Below are positions 52,577 through 61,390 of a stretch of 64,000 bases of DNA, in pieces. The translations under genes were made by a program, and so were the position numbers. Each line of letters begins with the position of its first letter. The first letter of the stretch is position 1. A model generated the notes under the pieces. It was given only the letters and a program-made list of their open reading frames with translations. It did not search any database and was not told where the DNA came from. Source of the stretch: Ancylobacter aquaticus (GTDB lineage Bacteria; Pseudomonadota; Alphaproteobacteria; Rhizobiales; Xanthobacteraceae); NCBI RefSeq assembly GCF_004339465.1, contig NZ_SMFY01000002.1, positions 1,302,001 to 1,366,000 of the forward strand, read 5' to 3'.

Positions 52577-52578
52577 CC

Positions 52579-54291
52579 ATGGTCACGATGCTGCGCAGGG
52601 ACTATGCCCACATGTATGGGCCGACGGTCGGCGACGGGATAAGGCTGGGTGACACCTCGCTGGTGGCCGTGGTCGAGAAGGACCACACGGTCTATGGCGA
52701 CGAGTGCCTGCACGGCGGCGGCAAGACGCTGCGCGACGGCGCGGGCCTCGCCGCCGGCGTGACCTCCAAGGAGGGCGCGCTCGACATGCTGCTGTGCAAT
52801 GTCGTGGTGATCGACGCCGTGCTCGGCGTGGTAAAGGGCGACCTCGGCATCAAGGACGGCAAGATCGTCGGCCTCGGCAAGGCCGGCAATCCGGCAATCA
52901 TGGACGGCGTCGATCCCCGCCTCATCGTCTCGCAGGGAACCACCGTCCGCGATTGCGAGGGGCTGATCGCCACCGCCGGGGCGATCGACGTGCATGTGCA
53001 TTTCGACAGTGCCGGTCTTGTCGAGCACGCCATATCGAGCGGCATCACCACCATGATCGGCGGCTCGCTAGGCCCCATCACCGTGGGAATCGATTCCGGC
53101 GGGCCCTTCAACACCGGCAAGATGCTGCAGGCCGCCGAGCAGTGGCCGATGAACTTCGGCTTTCTCGGCCGAGGCAACAGCCATAAGCCGGCTTCACTGG
53201 TCGAACAGATGCGCACCGGCTGCCTCGGCCTGAAACTGCATGAGGACTGGGGCTCGATGCCGGCGCCCATCGACACCTGCCTGCGCGTGGCCGACGAGCT
53301 CGACTTCCAAGTGCAGATCCATACCGACACGCTGAACGAGAGCGGGTTTCTGGAGGACACGCTGGCGGCCATCGGCGGGCGCACCATCCACATGTACCAC
53401 ACCGAGGGTGCCGGCGGCGGCCATGCGCCCGATATCATCCGGGTGGCGGGCATCAGCAACTGCCTGCCCTCGTCGACCAACCCGACAAACCCCTACACGG
53501 TCAACACCTTCGACGAGCACCTCGACATGACGATGGTGTGCCACCACCTCAACCCGGCCATCCCCGAAGATGTGGCCTTCGCTGAAAGCCGCATCCGCCC
53601 GCAGACCATCGCGGCCGAGGACGTGCTGCACGATCTCGGGGCGATCTCGATGCTGGGCTCCGACAGCCAGGGAATGGGACGCATCCACGAGGTGATCTGC
53701 CGGACATGGCAGCTCGCCTCGAAGATGAAGGACCAGCGCGGGCTGCTGCCGGAGGACCAACCGGGCCTCGGCGACAATGCCCGCATCCGGCGCTATATCG
53801 CCAAATACACCATCAACGCCGCCCGCAGTTTCGGCATCGCCGCGCATATCGGCTCGCTCGAAGACGGCAAGATGGCGGATATCGTCATCTGGCGACCGGG
53901 CTTCTTCGGCATCAAGCCGGAGCTGGTCGTGAAGGGCGGCTTCATCGCCTGGGGCGCCATGGGCGACAGCGCCGCCTCGCTGATGACCTGCGAGCCGATC
54001 ATGATGCGCCCGCAATGGGGCGCCTTCGGCCGCGCCGCGCCGGCGCTTTCCGCCTGCTTCGTGCATCCTCTGGCGATCGAGGACGGGATCGGCCGGACGC
54101 TCGGCCTTTCCAAGGCGCTGCTGCCGGCCAGCGGCACCCGCACGCTGACCAAGCAGGACATGCTCCACAATGCCGCGTGCCCGGATATCCGCGTCGATCC
54201 GCAAACCTTCGAGGTGTTCGTCGACGGCACGCTGGCGACCTGCGAGCCCTATGACACGCTTCCTCTCGCACAGCGGTACATGCTGCGATGA
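52579..54291 (+). CDS. ureC: Urease alpha (catalytic) subunit, divergent type
   Basis: A 570-residue UreC, two bases after ureAB. All nickel ligands map onto Klebsiella urease: His139/His141 (134/136), carbamylated Lys219 (217), His248 (246), His274 (272), Asp362 (360), with flap Cys321-His322 (319/320) and general features like LPSSTNPT. However, the segment between His141 and Lys219 is three residues shorter, and the near-invariant ICPQQ and ATTCTPG stretches are replaced by FDSAG and VGIDSGG. This region borders the urea pocket. Metal chemistry should work; substrate range may differ from plain urea. Confidence 0.92.
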   Translation: MVTMLRRDYAHMYGPTVGDGIRLGDTSLVAVVEKDHTVYGDECLHGGGKTLRDGAGLAAGVTSKEGALDMLLCNVVVIDAVLGVVKGDLGIKDGKIVGLGKAGNPAIMDGVDPRLIVSQGTTVRDCEGLIATAGAIDVHVHFDSAGLVEHAISSGITTMIGGSLGPITVGIDSGGPFNTGKMLQAAEQWPMNFGFLGRGNSHKPASLVEQMRTGCLGLKLHEDWGSMPAPIDTCLRVADELDFQVQIHTDTLNESGFLEDTLAAIGGRTIHMYHTEGAGGGHAPDIIRVAGISNCLPSSTNPTNPYTVNTFDEHLDMTMVCHHLNPAIPEDVAFAESRIRPQTIAAEDVLHDLGAISMLGSDSQGMGRIHEVICRTWQLASKMKDQRGLLPEDQPGLGDNARIRRYIAKYTINAARSFGIAAHIGSLEDGKMADIVIWRPGFFGIKPELVVKGGFIAWGAMGDSAASLMTCEPIMMRPQWGAFGRAAPALSACFVHPLAIEDGIGRTLGLSKALLPASGTRTLTKQDMLHNAACPDIRVDPQTFEVFVDGTLATCEPYDTLPLAQRYMLR

Positions 54292-54938
54292 ACATGATCG
54301 ACAATCAGCGGGCCAAAGAGGCGACGGGACACGCGGTGGCGGCGCGGGTCGGGATCGGCGGGCCGGTCGGTTCCGGCAAAACGGCCCTGATCGAAGCCCT
54401 CATCCCCGTCCTGCACGCACGCGGCGTCGACCTCGCGGTGGTGACGAACGATCTCGTCACCAAGGAGGACGCCGAACGCCTTCGACGCTCCGGGCTCATC
54501 GATCCGCAGCGCGTGGCAGCCGTCGAGGCGGGCGCGTGCCCGCATACGGTGATCCGCGAAGACCCGACCTTGAACATTGCGGCGGGCGACGAATTGGAGG
54601 CGCGTTTTCCTGGCGTCGAGCTCATTCTGTTCGAGTCCGGGGGCGACAATCTCGCTTCCACCTTTTCGCTCGATCTGGTGGACTGGTGGATCTTCGTCAT
54701 CGATGTCGCGGGAGGCGACGACATTCCGCGCAAGAAGGGGCCCGGAACGCTGCGCTGCGATCTCCTGGTCATTAACAAGCAGGATCTCGCCCCACATGTC
54801 GGCGTCGACCTGCCGCGCATGCTGGAAGAGGCGCGGTCCGTTCGCGCGCAACGGCCGGTGATCCTGACCGACGCCCGGCGCGGTGACGGGGTGGGCGATG
54901 TCGCCGACCAGATCATGAAGGCGGTGCTGTTTCGATGA
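54288..54938 (+). CDS. ureG: Urease accessory GTPase UreG
   Basis: A 216-residue SIMIBI GTPase overlapping ureC by four bases. P-loop [15 protein letters not shown] (about 23-37), the metal-binding CPHT ([12 protein letters not shown]) and GTP-binding [11 protein letters not shown] are intact. No His-rich N-terminal extension. It powers nickel insertion together with UreE, UreF and UreD. Confidence 0.93.
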   Translation: MNMIDNQRAKEATGHAVAARVGIGGPVGSGKTALIEALIPVLHARGVDLAVVTNDLVTKEDAERLRRSGLIDPQRVAAVEAGACPHTVIREDPTLNIAAGDELEARFPGVELILFESGGDNLASTFSLDLVDWWIFVIDVAGGDDIPRKKGPGTLRCDLLVINKQDLAPHVGVDLPRMLEEARSVRAQRPVILTDARRGDGVGDVADQIMKAVLFR

Positions 54939-55816
54939 ACGTCGCGCTCGACCGATCCGACTTCTTGTCACCCGCGGGGACGGATCCAATGCCGGGCGCC
55001 TGTCGCGACGTGACGGCAGCGCTCGACTTTGCGCGCGGTGGGGGACGCACCGTGCTGACGCGCCAGCACGTGCCTTATCCCTTCCACATCACCCGGCCGT
55101 TTGCGCTCGATCGCACCCTGCCGGAACTGGCCACACTCTATCTCCAATCTTCCTCCGGCGGGCTGTACCGTGGCGACCGGCTGCGGCTCGACCTACGGGC
55201 CGGCGCCGGCGCCATGGCGCACCTCACAAGCCAGGCGGCGACCGTCATTCACCGCACGCCGGCGGCTCCCGCTCGGCTTTCGACCTCGATCACCGCCGGC
55301 GCGCGCTCGTTCCTGGCATTGACCAACGATCCCTTCATTCTGTTTCCCGAGGCGGGCTTCGTCTCGTCCATGGAGATAACGGTGGCGCCGGATGCCCGCG
55401 TCATCGTCTCCGATGGCTTTGCCTCACACGACCCGGAAGCGCGGAGCCGCCCCTTTGAGCGACTTGAGACACGCACGCGCATTTGCGGTCCGGACGGAGG
55501 CCTGATCGCGACGGATCGCGGAAGCCTGAGCGGCTTGGACTTCGCCGGAGGCGGTTCGCCTCTGGGGCCGTATCGCGCCATGGGCAGCATGCTGGTACTC
55601 GGCCCACGCCTCGGCGAGATCGACCCGCATCGTCTGACGACCGAGATGGAGGCGCTCGGTTGTTGCGCCGGCATAAGCGAATTGCCGAATGGCGGCGGAT
55701 TGATCTTACGCTGCCTCGCCCTCACCGGGGGGCATCTGGCCCAGGGCATGGATTACCTGTTCGTCCTCACCTTCATGGCACTGATGGGCGAAAGGCCAGC
55801 CCGGAGACGGAAGTAA
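54935..55816 (+). CDS. ureD: Urease accessory protein UreD/UreH
   Basis: A 293-residue UreD scaffold protein, overlapping ureG by four bases. Family segments: [38 protein letters not shown] in pieces, and [13 protein letters not shown]. It binds apo-urease and recruits UreF/UreG. Last gene of the urease cluster; no dedicated nickel or urea channel gene follows, in keeping with the importer upstream supplying substrate. Confidence 0.88.
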   Translation: MNVALDRSDFLSPAGTDPMPGACRDVTAALDFARGGGRTVLTRQHVPYPFHITRPFALDRTLPELATLYLQSSSGGLYRGDRLRLDLRAGAGAMAHLTSQAATVIHRTPAAPARLSTSITAGARSFLALTNDPFILFPEAGFVSSMEITVAPDARVIVSDGFASHDPEARSRPFERLETRTRICGPDGGLIATDRGSLSGLDFAGGGSPLGPYRAMGSMLVLGPRLGEIDPHRLTTEMEALGCCAGISELPNGGGLILRCLALTGGHLAQGMDYLFVLTFMALMGERPARRRK

Positions 55817-56109
55817 GTGCCACCATCGTTACCCCCTCCGCCTGATCCAGCTTGACGTTCTGGCCCGACGTGAGGACCAGGACGCGGGCCGATCACTCCA
55901 TCCCGGTCTCCGAGGTCGACCGCGCGCCGCGAGGGCCTGATGCACAAATCGGTGGAGGCCGGCGATGCCTCGGAAGTGGTGGCGGACACCGTCGCTGAGG
56001 CCGCGACAACTCGGAAGCGGAGGCTGCGCTGTTTCGCGGGGAAGCAGTCGCGCCGTGTGCGCTCCCTGCGCCGCTACTTGCGGAGGGCAAGCCTGCCGCC
56101 GTGGCCCCG

Positions 56110-56535
56110 CGATGACGATCAGGCCGCTGAGGTCCGTCGGCTGAAGCGCGAGTTGCAGCGCGTGACGGAGGAGCGCGACATCCTAAAAAAAAGCGGCCGC
56201 GTACTTCGCCAAGGATGCAAAGTGAAGTACGCGTTCATCGCCGAGCATCGCCTGCTGTTTTCGATCCGCGCCATGTGTCGGTGCCTGCGTGTCCAGCCCA
56301 GCGGCTTCTGTGCCTGGCTGAAGGACCCGCTGAGCAAGCGCGCTCAGGAAGACCAACGACAGACCGAGATGATCCGCGCGGCATGGAGCCAGAGCGGCAA
56401 GGTCTATGGCTATCCATTGGCCGACAACAGGTGATTGCTTGCAATCACCGTAGCGCGCAGGCTTCACGATGACCTAGCGGACATGGGCGAGAGCTGCTGT
56501 CCAAACCGGGTTGCGCGGCTGACGCGGCAACTGTC
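56110..56535 (+). pseudogene. IS3-family transposase remnant (orfA tail, orfB head), broken
   Basis: The tail of OrfA is visible (EVRRLKRELQRVTEERDILKK) and runs into the head of OrfB (VKYAFIAEHRLLFSIRAMCRCLRVQPSGFCAWLKDPL). They are fused in one frame because the slippery A-run has eight A (56185-56192); with seven A, OrfA would end normally in KKAAAYFAKDAK-stop. After KVYGY a stretch of about 40 bases interrupts the gene, then RRLHDDLADMGESCCPNRVARLTR resumes in another frame. No terminal repeats were found, so it is an immobile fragment. Confidence 0.8.
56430..56449 (+). repeat. Hairpin inside the insertion that interrupts the transposase remnant
   Basis: GGTGATTG and CAATCACC are perfect inverted copies separated by CTTG, within the 40-base segment that breaks the OrfB frame near 56430-56449. 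It is not part of known IS3 OrfB coding sequence and may be a small inserted palindrome. Confidence 0.5.
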
Positions 56536-56707
56536 ACAACAACGCCGTCCCCAGCCAGAACCGCTGCAGGTCAGTTCGCCCAGCGGCTGGCGGCCGTCCC
56601 GGCGAGGGCAATGGCGCCCGTCCGGAACGGTGTGAACGTCGCCTTTGAATGCCCATCGCAACCTCCCTCGTTCGAGTGTTGCGACGACCGCTTGTATCCG
56701 CCCCGTT

Positions 56708-58234
56708 TTATACCTCGGATGCTTTTCCCTTCCGGCGAAGCGGGCCGAAGAGCATACCAAAAGCATGACGAACAATCCTGCTGCGCCCAAAGAGAGAGTA
56801 GAGGATAAGTGCCATAAAGACGAGTGCGAGGGGCCGCTCGAAGAACGAGAAGACATCCCCATGCGCTGAGAGCAACGCGCGGCGAAGACCGATGTCTGCC
56901 ATCTGCCCGAGAATGAGCCCGATCACCAGCGGCGCGACCGGATATTCCATCTCCTCCAGCACGAAGGCCAGCAATCCAAAACCGAACATCAGATAGACGT
57001 TGAAGATGTTCAGGCCGAGAGAGTACGAGCCGAGGATCGAGATCATGGCGACCATCGGCAGGACGATGGACGGCGAGAGGCGCAGGACGAGCACCGAGAG
57101 CCGCGCCATTGCGAGCCCGCAGATCGCCATGGCGATGGCCGACCAGAACAGGAATGCCGCAATCTGGGGAATGACCTCAGGCGATTCGATCGCCAGCATC
57201 GGCCCCGGGCGCAGCCCGTGCAGCCACATCGCACCCAGCAGCATGGCTGCGGGCGGCGAGCCCGGCACGGCGAGTGTCAGCACCGGCACGATGGCCCCGC
57301 CTATGCAGGCATTGGCGGCAACTTCCGGGGCGATCACCCCACGCATATTGCCTCGTCCAAAGGTCTCCGGGTCCTTTGCCGAGCGCTTGGTCGCGTCATA
57401 GGCGCTCCAGGCGGCGACGTCCTCGCCAACGCCGGGAATGGCGCCCACGCCGACACCGATGAGGCCGGAGCGCGCGATCAGCATCTTGCATCGACCTAGG
57501 AACTTGAAATCCGGCCACACCTTCGACAGCACCGTGCTGCGCTCCAGGCGACCATCCGAGTCACGTAGGCCGCGGATGATCTGGGGGATTGCAAAAGCAC
57601 CGAGAATGACCGGAACGAATTCGATACCGCCGGCCAGCTCGGGCACTCCGAATGTGAACCGGCTGTAGCCCTGGATGGTCTCGATACCGACCGTCGAAAT
57701 GGCAAGTCCCAGAATGCCCGCGATCCAGCCCTTGGCGGGAAGATCGTCCGAGGTCAGCGAACCGCAGATGAGCACCCCGAAGACGGCGAGCAGGAAGAAC
57801 TCGATCGAGGTGAACTGCAGTGCCAGCGCGACCATCACCGGCATGACGAGCAGCATCATGGTGAGTCCGAAGATGGTCCCGAGAGCGGACCCCATCGTCG
57901 CATTGGCGATGGTCTCGCCGGCGCGGCCCTGTTTCGCCAGTTGATGACCATCGCGCACGCTCGCTGCCCCGGCGGACGTGCCGGGAATGCCGATCAGAAT
58001 GGCGGATTGGCAGCCGCCATAGACCGCGCCGACATAAGCGCCGATCAGCGCGATGATCGCGACATCGGTCGGAAGGTTGAAGGTCACGGTGCTCAGCAGG
58101 GCGACGGCAAGCGTCGCCGTGAGACCGGGAAGGGCACCGAAGATGATGCCCAGCATCACGCCTCCGAACAGCACACTCATCTTGATGGGCGTGACTGTCG
58201 CGACGACCTGATGGAGGAATTCGATGAAGTACAT
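56708..58234 (-). CDS. tctA: Tripartite tricarboxylate transporter large membrane subunit TctA
   Basis: A 508-residue protein with about ten to twelve hydrophobic helices. Family segments: GALPGLTATLAVALL, GGCQSAILIGIPGTSAGAA, GVGVGAIPGVGEDVAAW, LTLAVPGSPPAAMLLGA. TctA forms the transport channel for a carboxylate using an ion gradient and a periplasmic binding protein (TctC at 58862). Last gene of the tctCBA operon; convergent with the IS remnant region. Confidence 0.93.
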   Translation of the reverse strand: MYFIEFLHQVVATVTPIKMSVLFGGVMLGIIFGALPGLTATLAVALLSTVTFNLPTDVAIIALIGAYVGAVYGGCQSAILIGIPGTSAGAASVRDGHQLAKQGRAGETIANATMGSALGTIFGLTMMLLVMPVMVALALQFTSIEFFLLAVFGVLICGSLTSDDLPAKGWIAGILGLAISTVGIETIQGYSRFTFGVPELAGGIEFVPVILGAFAIPQIIRGLRDSDGRLERSTVLSKVWPDFKFLGRCKMLIARSGLIGVGVGAIPGVGEDVAAWSAYDATKRSAKDPETFGRGNMRGVIAPEVAANACIGGAIVPVLTLAVPGSPPAAMLLGAMWLHGLRPGPMLAIESPEVIPQIAAFLFWSAIAMAICGLAMARLSVLVLRLSPSIVLPMVAMISILGSYSLGLNIFNVYLMFGFGLLAFVLEEMEYPVAPLVIGLILGQMADIGLRRALLSAHGDVFSFFERPLALVFMALILYSLFGRSRIVRHAFGMLFGPLRRKGKASEV

Positions 58235-58262
58235 GGCTATTCTCCCTCGACGGGTCGTCGGC

Positions 58263-58790
58263 TCAAGGCATCGGGACCTGGAAGAATTCGGTGAAGATGT
58301 ATCCGATCACCAGCGGCGCCAGCACAGCAATCAGCGCCAGCTTGAGCACCGCCCGGACGGTGAAGGGGCGATCCGGCGCGCGATGAAAGACGAGCATGGT
58401 GACGAAGAGAAACACGCTCGACGCGATGTGATACTCGACCCTGCCGATGCCGACGAAGACATACAGACCGACCAGCGCCGCCGCCATGGCCATGCGGTGG
58501 AGATCGTGGTTGCTGCCAACCGACCGGAGACCATGGGCCGCCGCACGGCCCAGCCCCCGATAGCCCCCACCCCGCACGGCGTGCATCAGCACGTTTGAGC
58601 TGAAGATGATGAGCAGAACGCCGAGTACGGTAGGGAATAGCCCGGGAGACAAGTACCAGTCCTGCTGCAATCCGCCGGACTGAACGATCCAGGGCATGCG
58701 GCTGGCAGCGACGATCATGACGATGCCGAGGAGCATGAAGACAATGGACGTGACGAAGTCAGCTTTTCTGAGCGGCTTTTCGGAAGACAT
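58263..58790 (-). CDS. tctB: Tripartite tricarboxylate transporter small membrane subunit TctB
   Basis: A 175-residue membrane protein from ATG 58790 (GTG 58799 is possible). Four hydrophobic helices, including FVTSIVFMLLGIVMIVAAS and the C-terminal LALIAVLAPLVIGYIFTEFFQVPMP, match the TctB family. It sits between TctC and TctA genes as usual. Confidence 0.88.
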   Translation of the reverse strand: MSSEKPLRKADFVTSIVFMLLGIVMIVAASRMPWIVQSGGLQQDWYLSPGLFPTVLGVLLIIFSSNVLMHAVRGGGYRGLGRAAAHGLRSVGSNHDLHRMAMAAALVGLYVFVGIGRVEYHIASSVFLFVTMLVFHRAPDRPFTVRAVLKLALIAVLAPLVIGYIFTEFFQVPMP

Positions 58791-58861
58791 GTCGTCCACT
58801 CCGGAGATCCTGCAAAGCTAGACGCCGGGACGAAACGCTTCGTCCCGGCGTGATCGCCCCC

Positions 58862-59872
58862 TCAGGGGCGCGCGATGTCGAGAGTGGCCGGGTCGACCTT
58901 ACCGACCTTCAAATCCCACAGCGTCCAGCTCAGTGCGCTTTCCATCTCCTGCAGTTCCTTCATCGAGGCGTCGCCGCGCGTGCCGAAGATGGTGAGCAGC
59001 TTGTCATCGGCGATCTTCTTGAGTTCCGGATCCTTCACGGCGAGGTCGAAGGCGGCATCGATCTTCGTGACAACGTCTGCCGGCACATCGCCCGGAACGG
59101 CAAAACCAACCCATTGACGTGCCGGAATATCCTTCAATTTCGGATAGGCTTTTCCTATGCCGGAAAGCTTGCCGAGTCCGGGGAACTCCTGATCCGTCAT
59201 CTCGACCAGGCCGAGCGAGCGAAGGCGACCACCCTTGATGTATTCGGCCTGCTCGGAAACGCTGGAGATGACAGCCGCGGTTTCGCCCGACATCGCCGCA
59301 ACCATGGCGGGCGCGCTGCCCTCATAGGGAATGAGATTGAGCTGAGTGCCGGTCGCGTTGGCAAGTGCCACGCCCTTCAGATGCCAGACCGAACCGAGGG
59401 CACTGTGCGAGACGTTGACCTTGCCGGGGCTCGCCTTTGCTGCAGCGAGAAAGTCATCCACCGTCTTGAAGGGAGAGTTCACCGGAACCGCGAGGCTGCC
59501 GGGAGCACCCGCAACCATGTACCAGCGCCAATCCTTGGTCTTCGTCGTGTGGAAACCCATTACCGCCGTGGTTTGCATCCCCTCTGAGGCGCCAAGCCAG
59601 TAATTGCCGTTATGCGGTTGCGACCAAACATAGTTCATCGCCACCGCGCCGCCGCCGCCCGTGCGGTTGACGACGTTCACCTTGACGCCGAGATGCGGCT
59701 CCAGCGCCTTGGCCATCAGGCGATTGACCAGATCCGTCGCGCCGCCGGCCGACGACCAGACCGAATCCTCGATTGGCCGAGTCGGCCAGTCCTGCGCATG
59801 GACAGGCGCGACCAGCGAGAAAGCGATGACGGTGCCCGCGAGCGCGCGAGCCCAGGAAGGACGTGAGATCAT
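58862..59872 (-). CDS. tctC: Tripartite tricarboxylate transporter substrate-binding protein TctC (Bug family)
   Basis: A 336-residue binding protein with a Sec signal (ALAGTVIAFSLVAPVHAQDWP, cleavage near residue 26). Bug-family features: GGATDLVNRLMAKALEPHLG and VVNRTGGGGAVAMNYV, SHSALGSVWHLKGVALA. It is somewhat diverged from the usual PF-xGGxxD start (here SVWSSAGGATD). Carries a carboxylate to TctAB. First gene of the operon; upstream 224 bp hold a candidate operator. Confidence 0.9.
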   Translation of the reverse strand: MISRPSWARALAGTVIAFSLVAPVHAQDWPTRPIEDSVWSSAGGATDLVNRLMAKALEPHLGVKVNVVNRTGGGGAVAMNYVWSQPHNGNYWLGASEGMQTTAVMGFHTTKTKDWRWYMVAGAPGSLAVPVNSPFKTVDDFLAAAKASPGKVNVSHSALGSVWHLKGVALANATGTQLNLIPYEGSAPAMVAAMSGETAAVISSVSEQAEYIKGGRLRSLGLVEMTDQEFPGLGKLSGIGKAYPKLKDIPARQWVGFAVPGDVPADVVTKIDAAFDLAVKDPELKKIADDKLLTIFGTRGDASMKELQEMESALSWTLWDLKVGKVDPATLDIARP

Positions 59873-60004
59873 GGCGTTTCCTCCTCTCCGTTCGCGGACG
59901 GGCCGTTCCGGCGCCCGCGATACGGAATTCCCAGATTGTCCGGCTCTGCGGCCGCTTCAGCGAGCGCGCCTCTTACGGGGCCCGTTCTCGCCTAAAGTTG
60001 AAGG

Positions 60005-60047
60005 CTATTTCTGATATTATCGCAAGTCAATTCATAACAAGAAATAG
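60005..60047. promoter_or_regulatory. Candidate IclR-type operator upstream of tctC
   Basis: CTATTTCT (60005-60012) and AGAAATAG (60040-60047) form a perfect 8-bp inverted repeat spanning an AT-rich centre. The surrounding gap (59873-60096) contains no gene. It is placed 130-175 bases upstream of the tctC start and just after the end of the IclR gene. Confidence 0.4.
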
Positions 60048-60096
60048 ACGGCCGATTTGATCGACTCTTTTCCGACCTTGGAAGGCCGCGCGAGCA

Positions 60097-60933
60097 CTAC
60101 CCTGCAGTCAGCTTCGTTGAATCGGGGACGTGGCCGAGTTGGGCCGACAAGTCGCGTCCCGCCTGCTGGACCAGCGCCGAAATCTCGCCGATACGGCTCA
60201 GGCTCAGCCGCCAGACCGGGGCCGAAATGCCGACGGCAGCAATCATCCTGTTGCGAAAATCGAACACGGGCGCCGCTAGGCAGCGCACGTCGGGATCAAA
60301 TTCACCGTCGTCGAAGGCAATGGCGTTCTGCCCCGCTTCGCGGATGGCGGCCCGCAGCAGATCCCCATCGACAATGGTTTTCGGCGTGATGGGCGTAAGC
60401 GATATCGACCTCAGGAAGGCGTCAAGTTGCGGATCCGGCAGCGCGGAAAGCAGTATCTTGCCGATTGCCGTCGCATGGGGAGGGCGTGCGGCACCGATAC
60501 GCTCGGCCAGGCGGATGGAGGCCGTTCCGTCGCATTTGCCGATGATGACCACCTCCCGGCCCGCGCGCACCGCGATATGGCTGTTCTCGCCCGTTTCGCC
60601 CGCAAGCGCGGTCAGGTAGGGCGTCGCGGCATTCAGCAATTCCAGCTCGTCCAGCGCGCCGGATGCGAGGCTGAAGAGCCTCGGACCGACCCGATATCGT
60701 TTGCTGTCAGGCTCTTGCCGCATGAGGCCGAGCGTGACCAGCGTCTTGGCGAGATGAAAGGTGGTGCTGCTGTGAAGCCCCACTTCCTTGCTCAGTTCGG
60801 CGAGCCCGATGCCCTGCCGGGCGCGTGCCACCGATTGAAGGATGGCCATCGCCCGATGAAGCGACTGCACGCCGCCGGTGGCGCCGACGATCGCGGCGTC
60901 GGCCTCGGCTTCAGCGGATTTGACCTTGGGCAT
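60097..60933 (-). CDS. IclR-family transcriptional regulator
   Basis: A 278-residue IclR regulator. Winged helix-turn-helix at about 20-85 (GVQSLHRAMAILQSVARARQGIGLAELSKEVGLHSSTTFHLAKTLVTLG in pieces) and a C-terminal effector domain (ALAGETGENSHIAVRAGREVVIIGK; AAPVFDFRNRMIAAVGISAP). Same strand and directly upstream of tctCBA; likely controls that transporter and maybe the cupin-epimerase-dehydrogenase genes. Confidence 0.92.
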   Translation of the reverse strand: MPKVKSAEAEADAAIVGATGGVQSLHRAMAILQSVARARQGIGLAELSKEVGLHSSTTFHLAKTLVTLGLMRQEPDSKRYRVGPRLFSLASGALDELELLNAATPYLTALAGETGENSHIAVRAGREVVIIGKCDGTASIRLAERIGAARPPHATAIGKILLSALPDPQLDAFLRSISLTPITPKTIVDGDLLRAAIREAGQNAIAFDDGEFDPDVRCLAAPVFDFRNRMIAAVGISAPVWRLSLSRIGEISALVQQAGRDLSAQLGHVPDSTKLTAG

Positions 60934-61012
60934 CCGTCACCTCATTTACGACAATATGGGAAGACCTCTCAGTTCAACATACAGGTCACGGTTCTCACCG
61001 CAAAGCCGCCTC

Positions 61013-61390
61013 TCACTCCGGGGCCGTATCGTCGGGCGGTGTCGTCACCACCACGAATTTTAGGTCGACCATGCCGGTATTGTAGATCGCGTGCTCGACA
61101 CCGGGCGGCAGGAAGATGACCGTCCATGGCTGCACCACCGTCCGCTCTCCATCGATCTCCATGAGGCCTTCGCCTTCGAGGATGTAGTAGATCTGCTCCT
61201 GGACGACATGCTTGTGCGGCCCGACGAAGCCCTTGGGCTGGTAGCTGGAGATGCGGAAGTCGATCAGTCGCGTGTCGGCATTCTCCGGCCGCACCAGCAT
61301 CTTGGAATAGGCGCCAAAATGGGCCGGCGGCTCCTCCCAGAAGACTTCCGCGCCCCGCCTGATCGTCGCCTTCCGCTTTTCCGTGCTCAT
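61013..61390 (-). CDS. Small single-domain cupin protein
   Basis: A 125-residue cupin. The metal-binding His residues are in GPHKHVVQEQIYYILEGEG and PPGVEHAIYN. Small cupins act as isomerases, dioxygenases or ligand binders. It overlaps the epimerase gene by four bases, so it belongs to the minus-strand operon with epimerase, aldehyde dehydrogenase and TPP enzyme. Confidence 0.85.
   Translation of the reverse strand: MSTEKRKATIRRGAEVFWEEPPAHFGAYSKMLVRPENADTRLIDFRISSYQPKGFVGPHKHVVQEQIYYILEGEGLMEIDGERTVVQPWTVIFLPPGVEHAIYNTGMVDLKFVVVTTPPDDTAPE

Larger units (their letters stand above)
55817..56709. other. Gene-poor gap (about 890 bp) holding an IS3-type remnant
   Basis: Between ureD and tctA (convergent) there is no intact gene. 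The middle (56110-56535) is a broken IS3-type transposase. An open frame from 55940 runs into it, but its N-terminal 50 residues match nothing I recognise. The rest (55817-55939 and 56536-56707) shows no clear feature; open frames there are short and antisense to each other. Confidence 0.6.

Noticed and set aside
55940-56109. N-terminal 50 residues of the frame leading into the transposase remnant
   Set aside because: No similarity to any IS3 OrfA start that I know; treated as fortuitous open frame.
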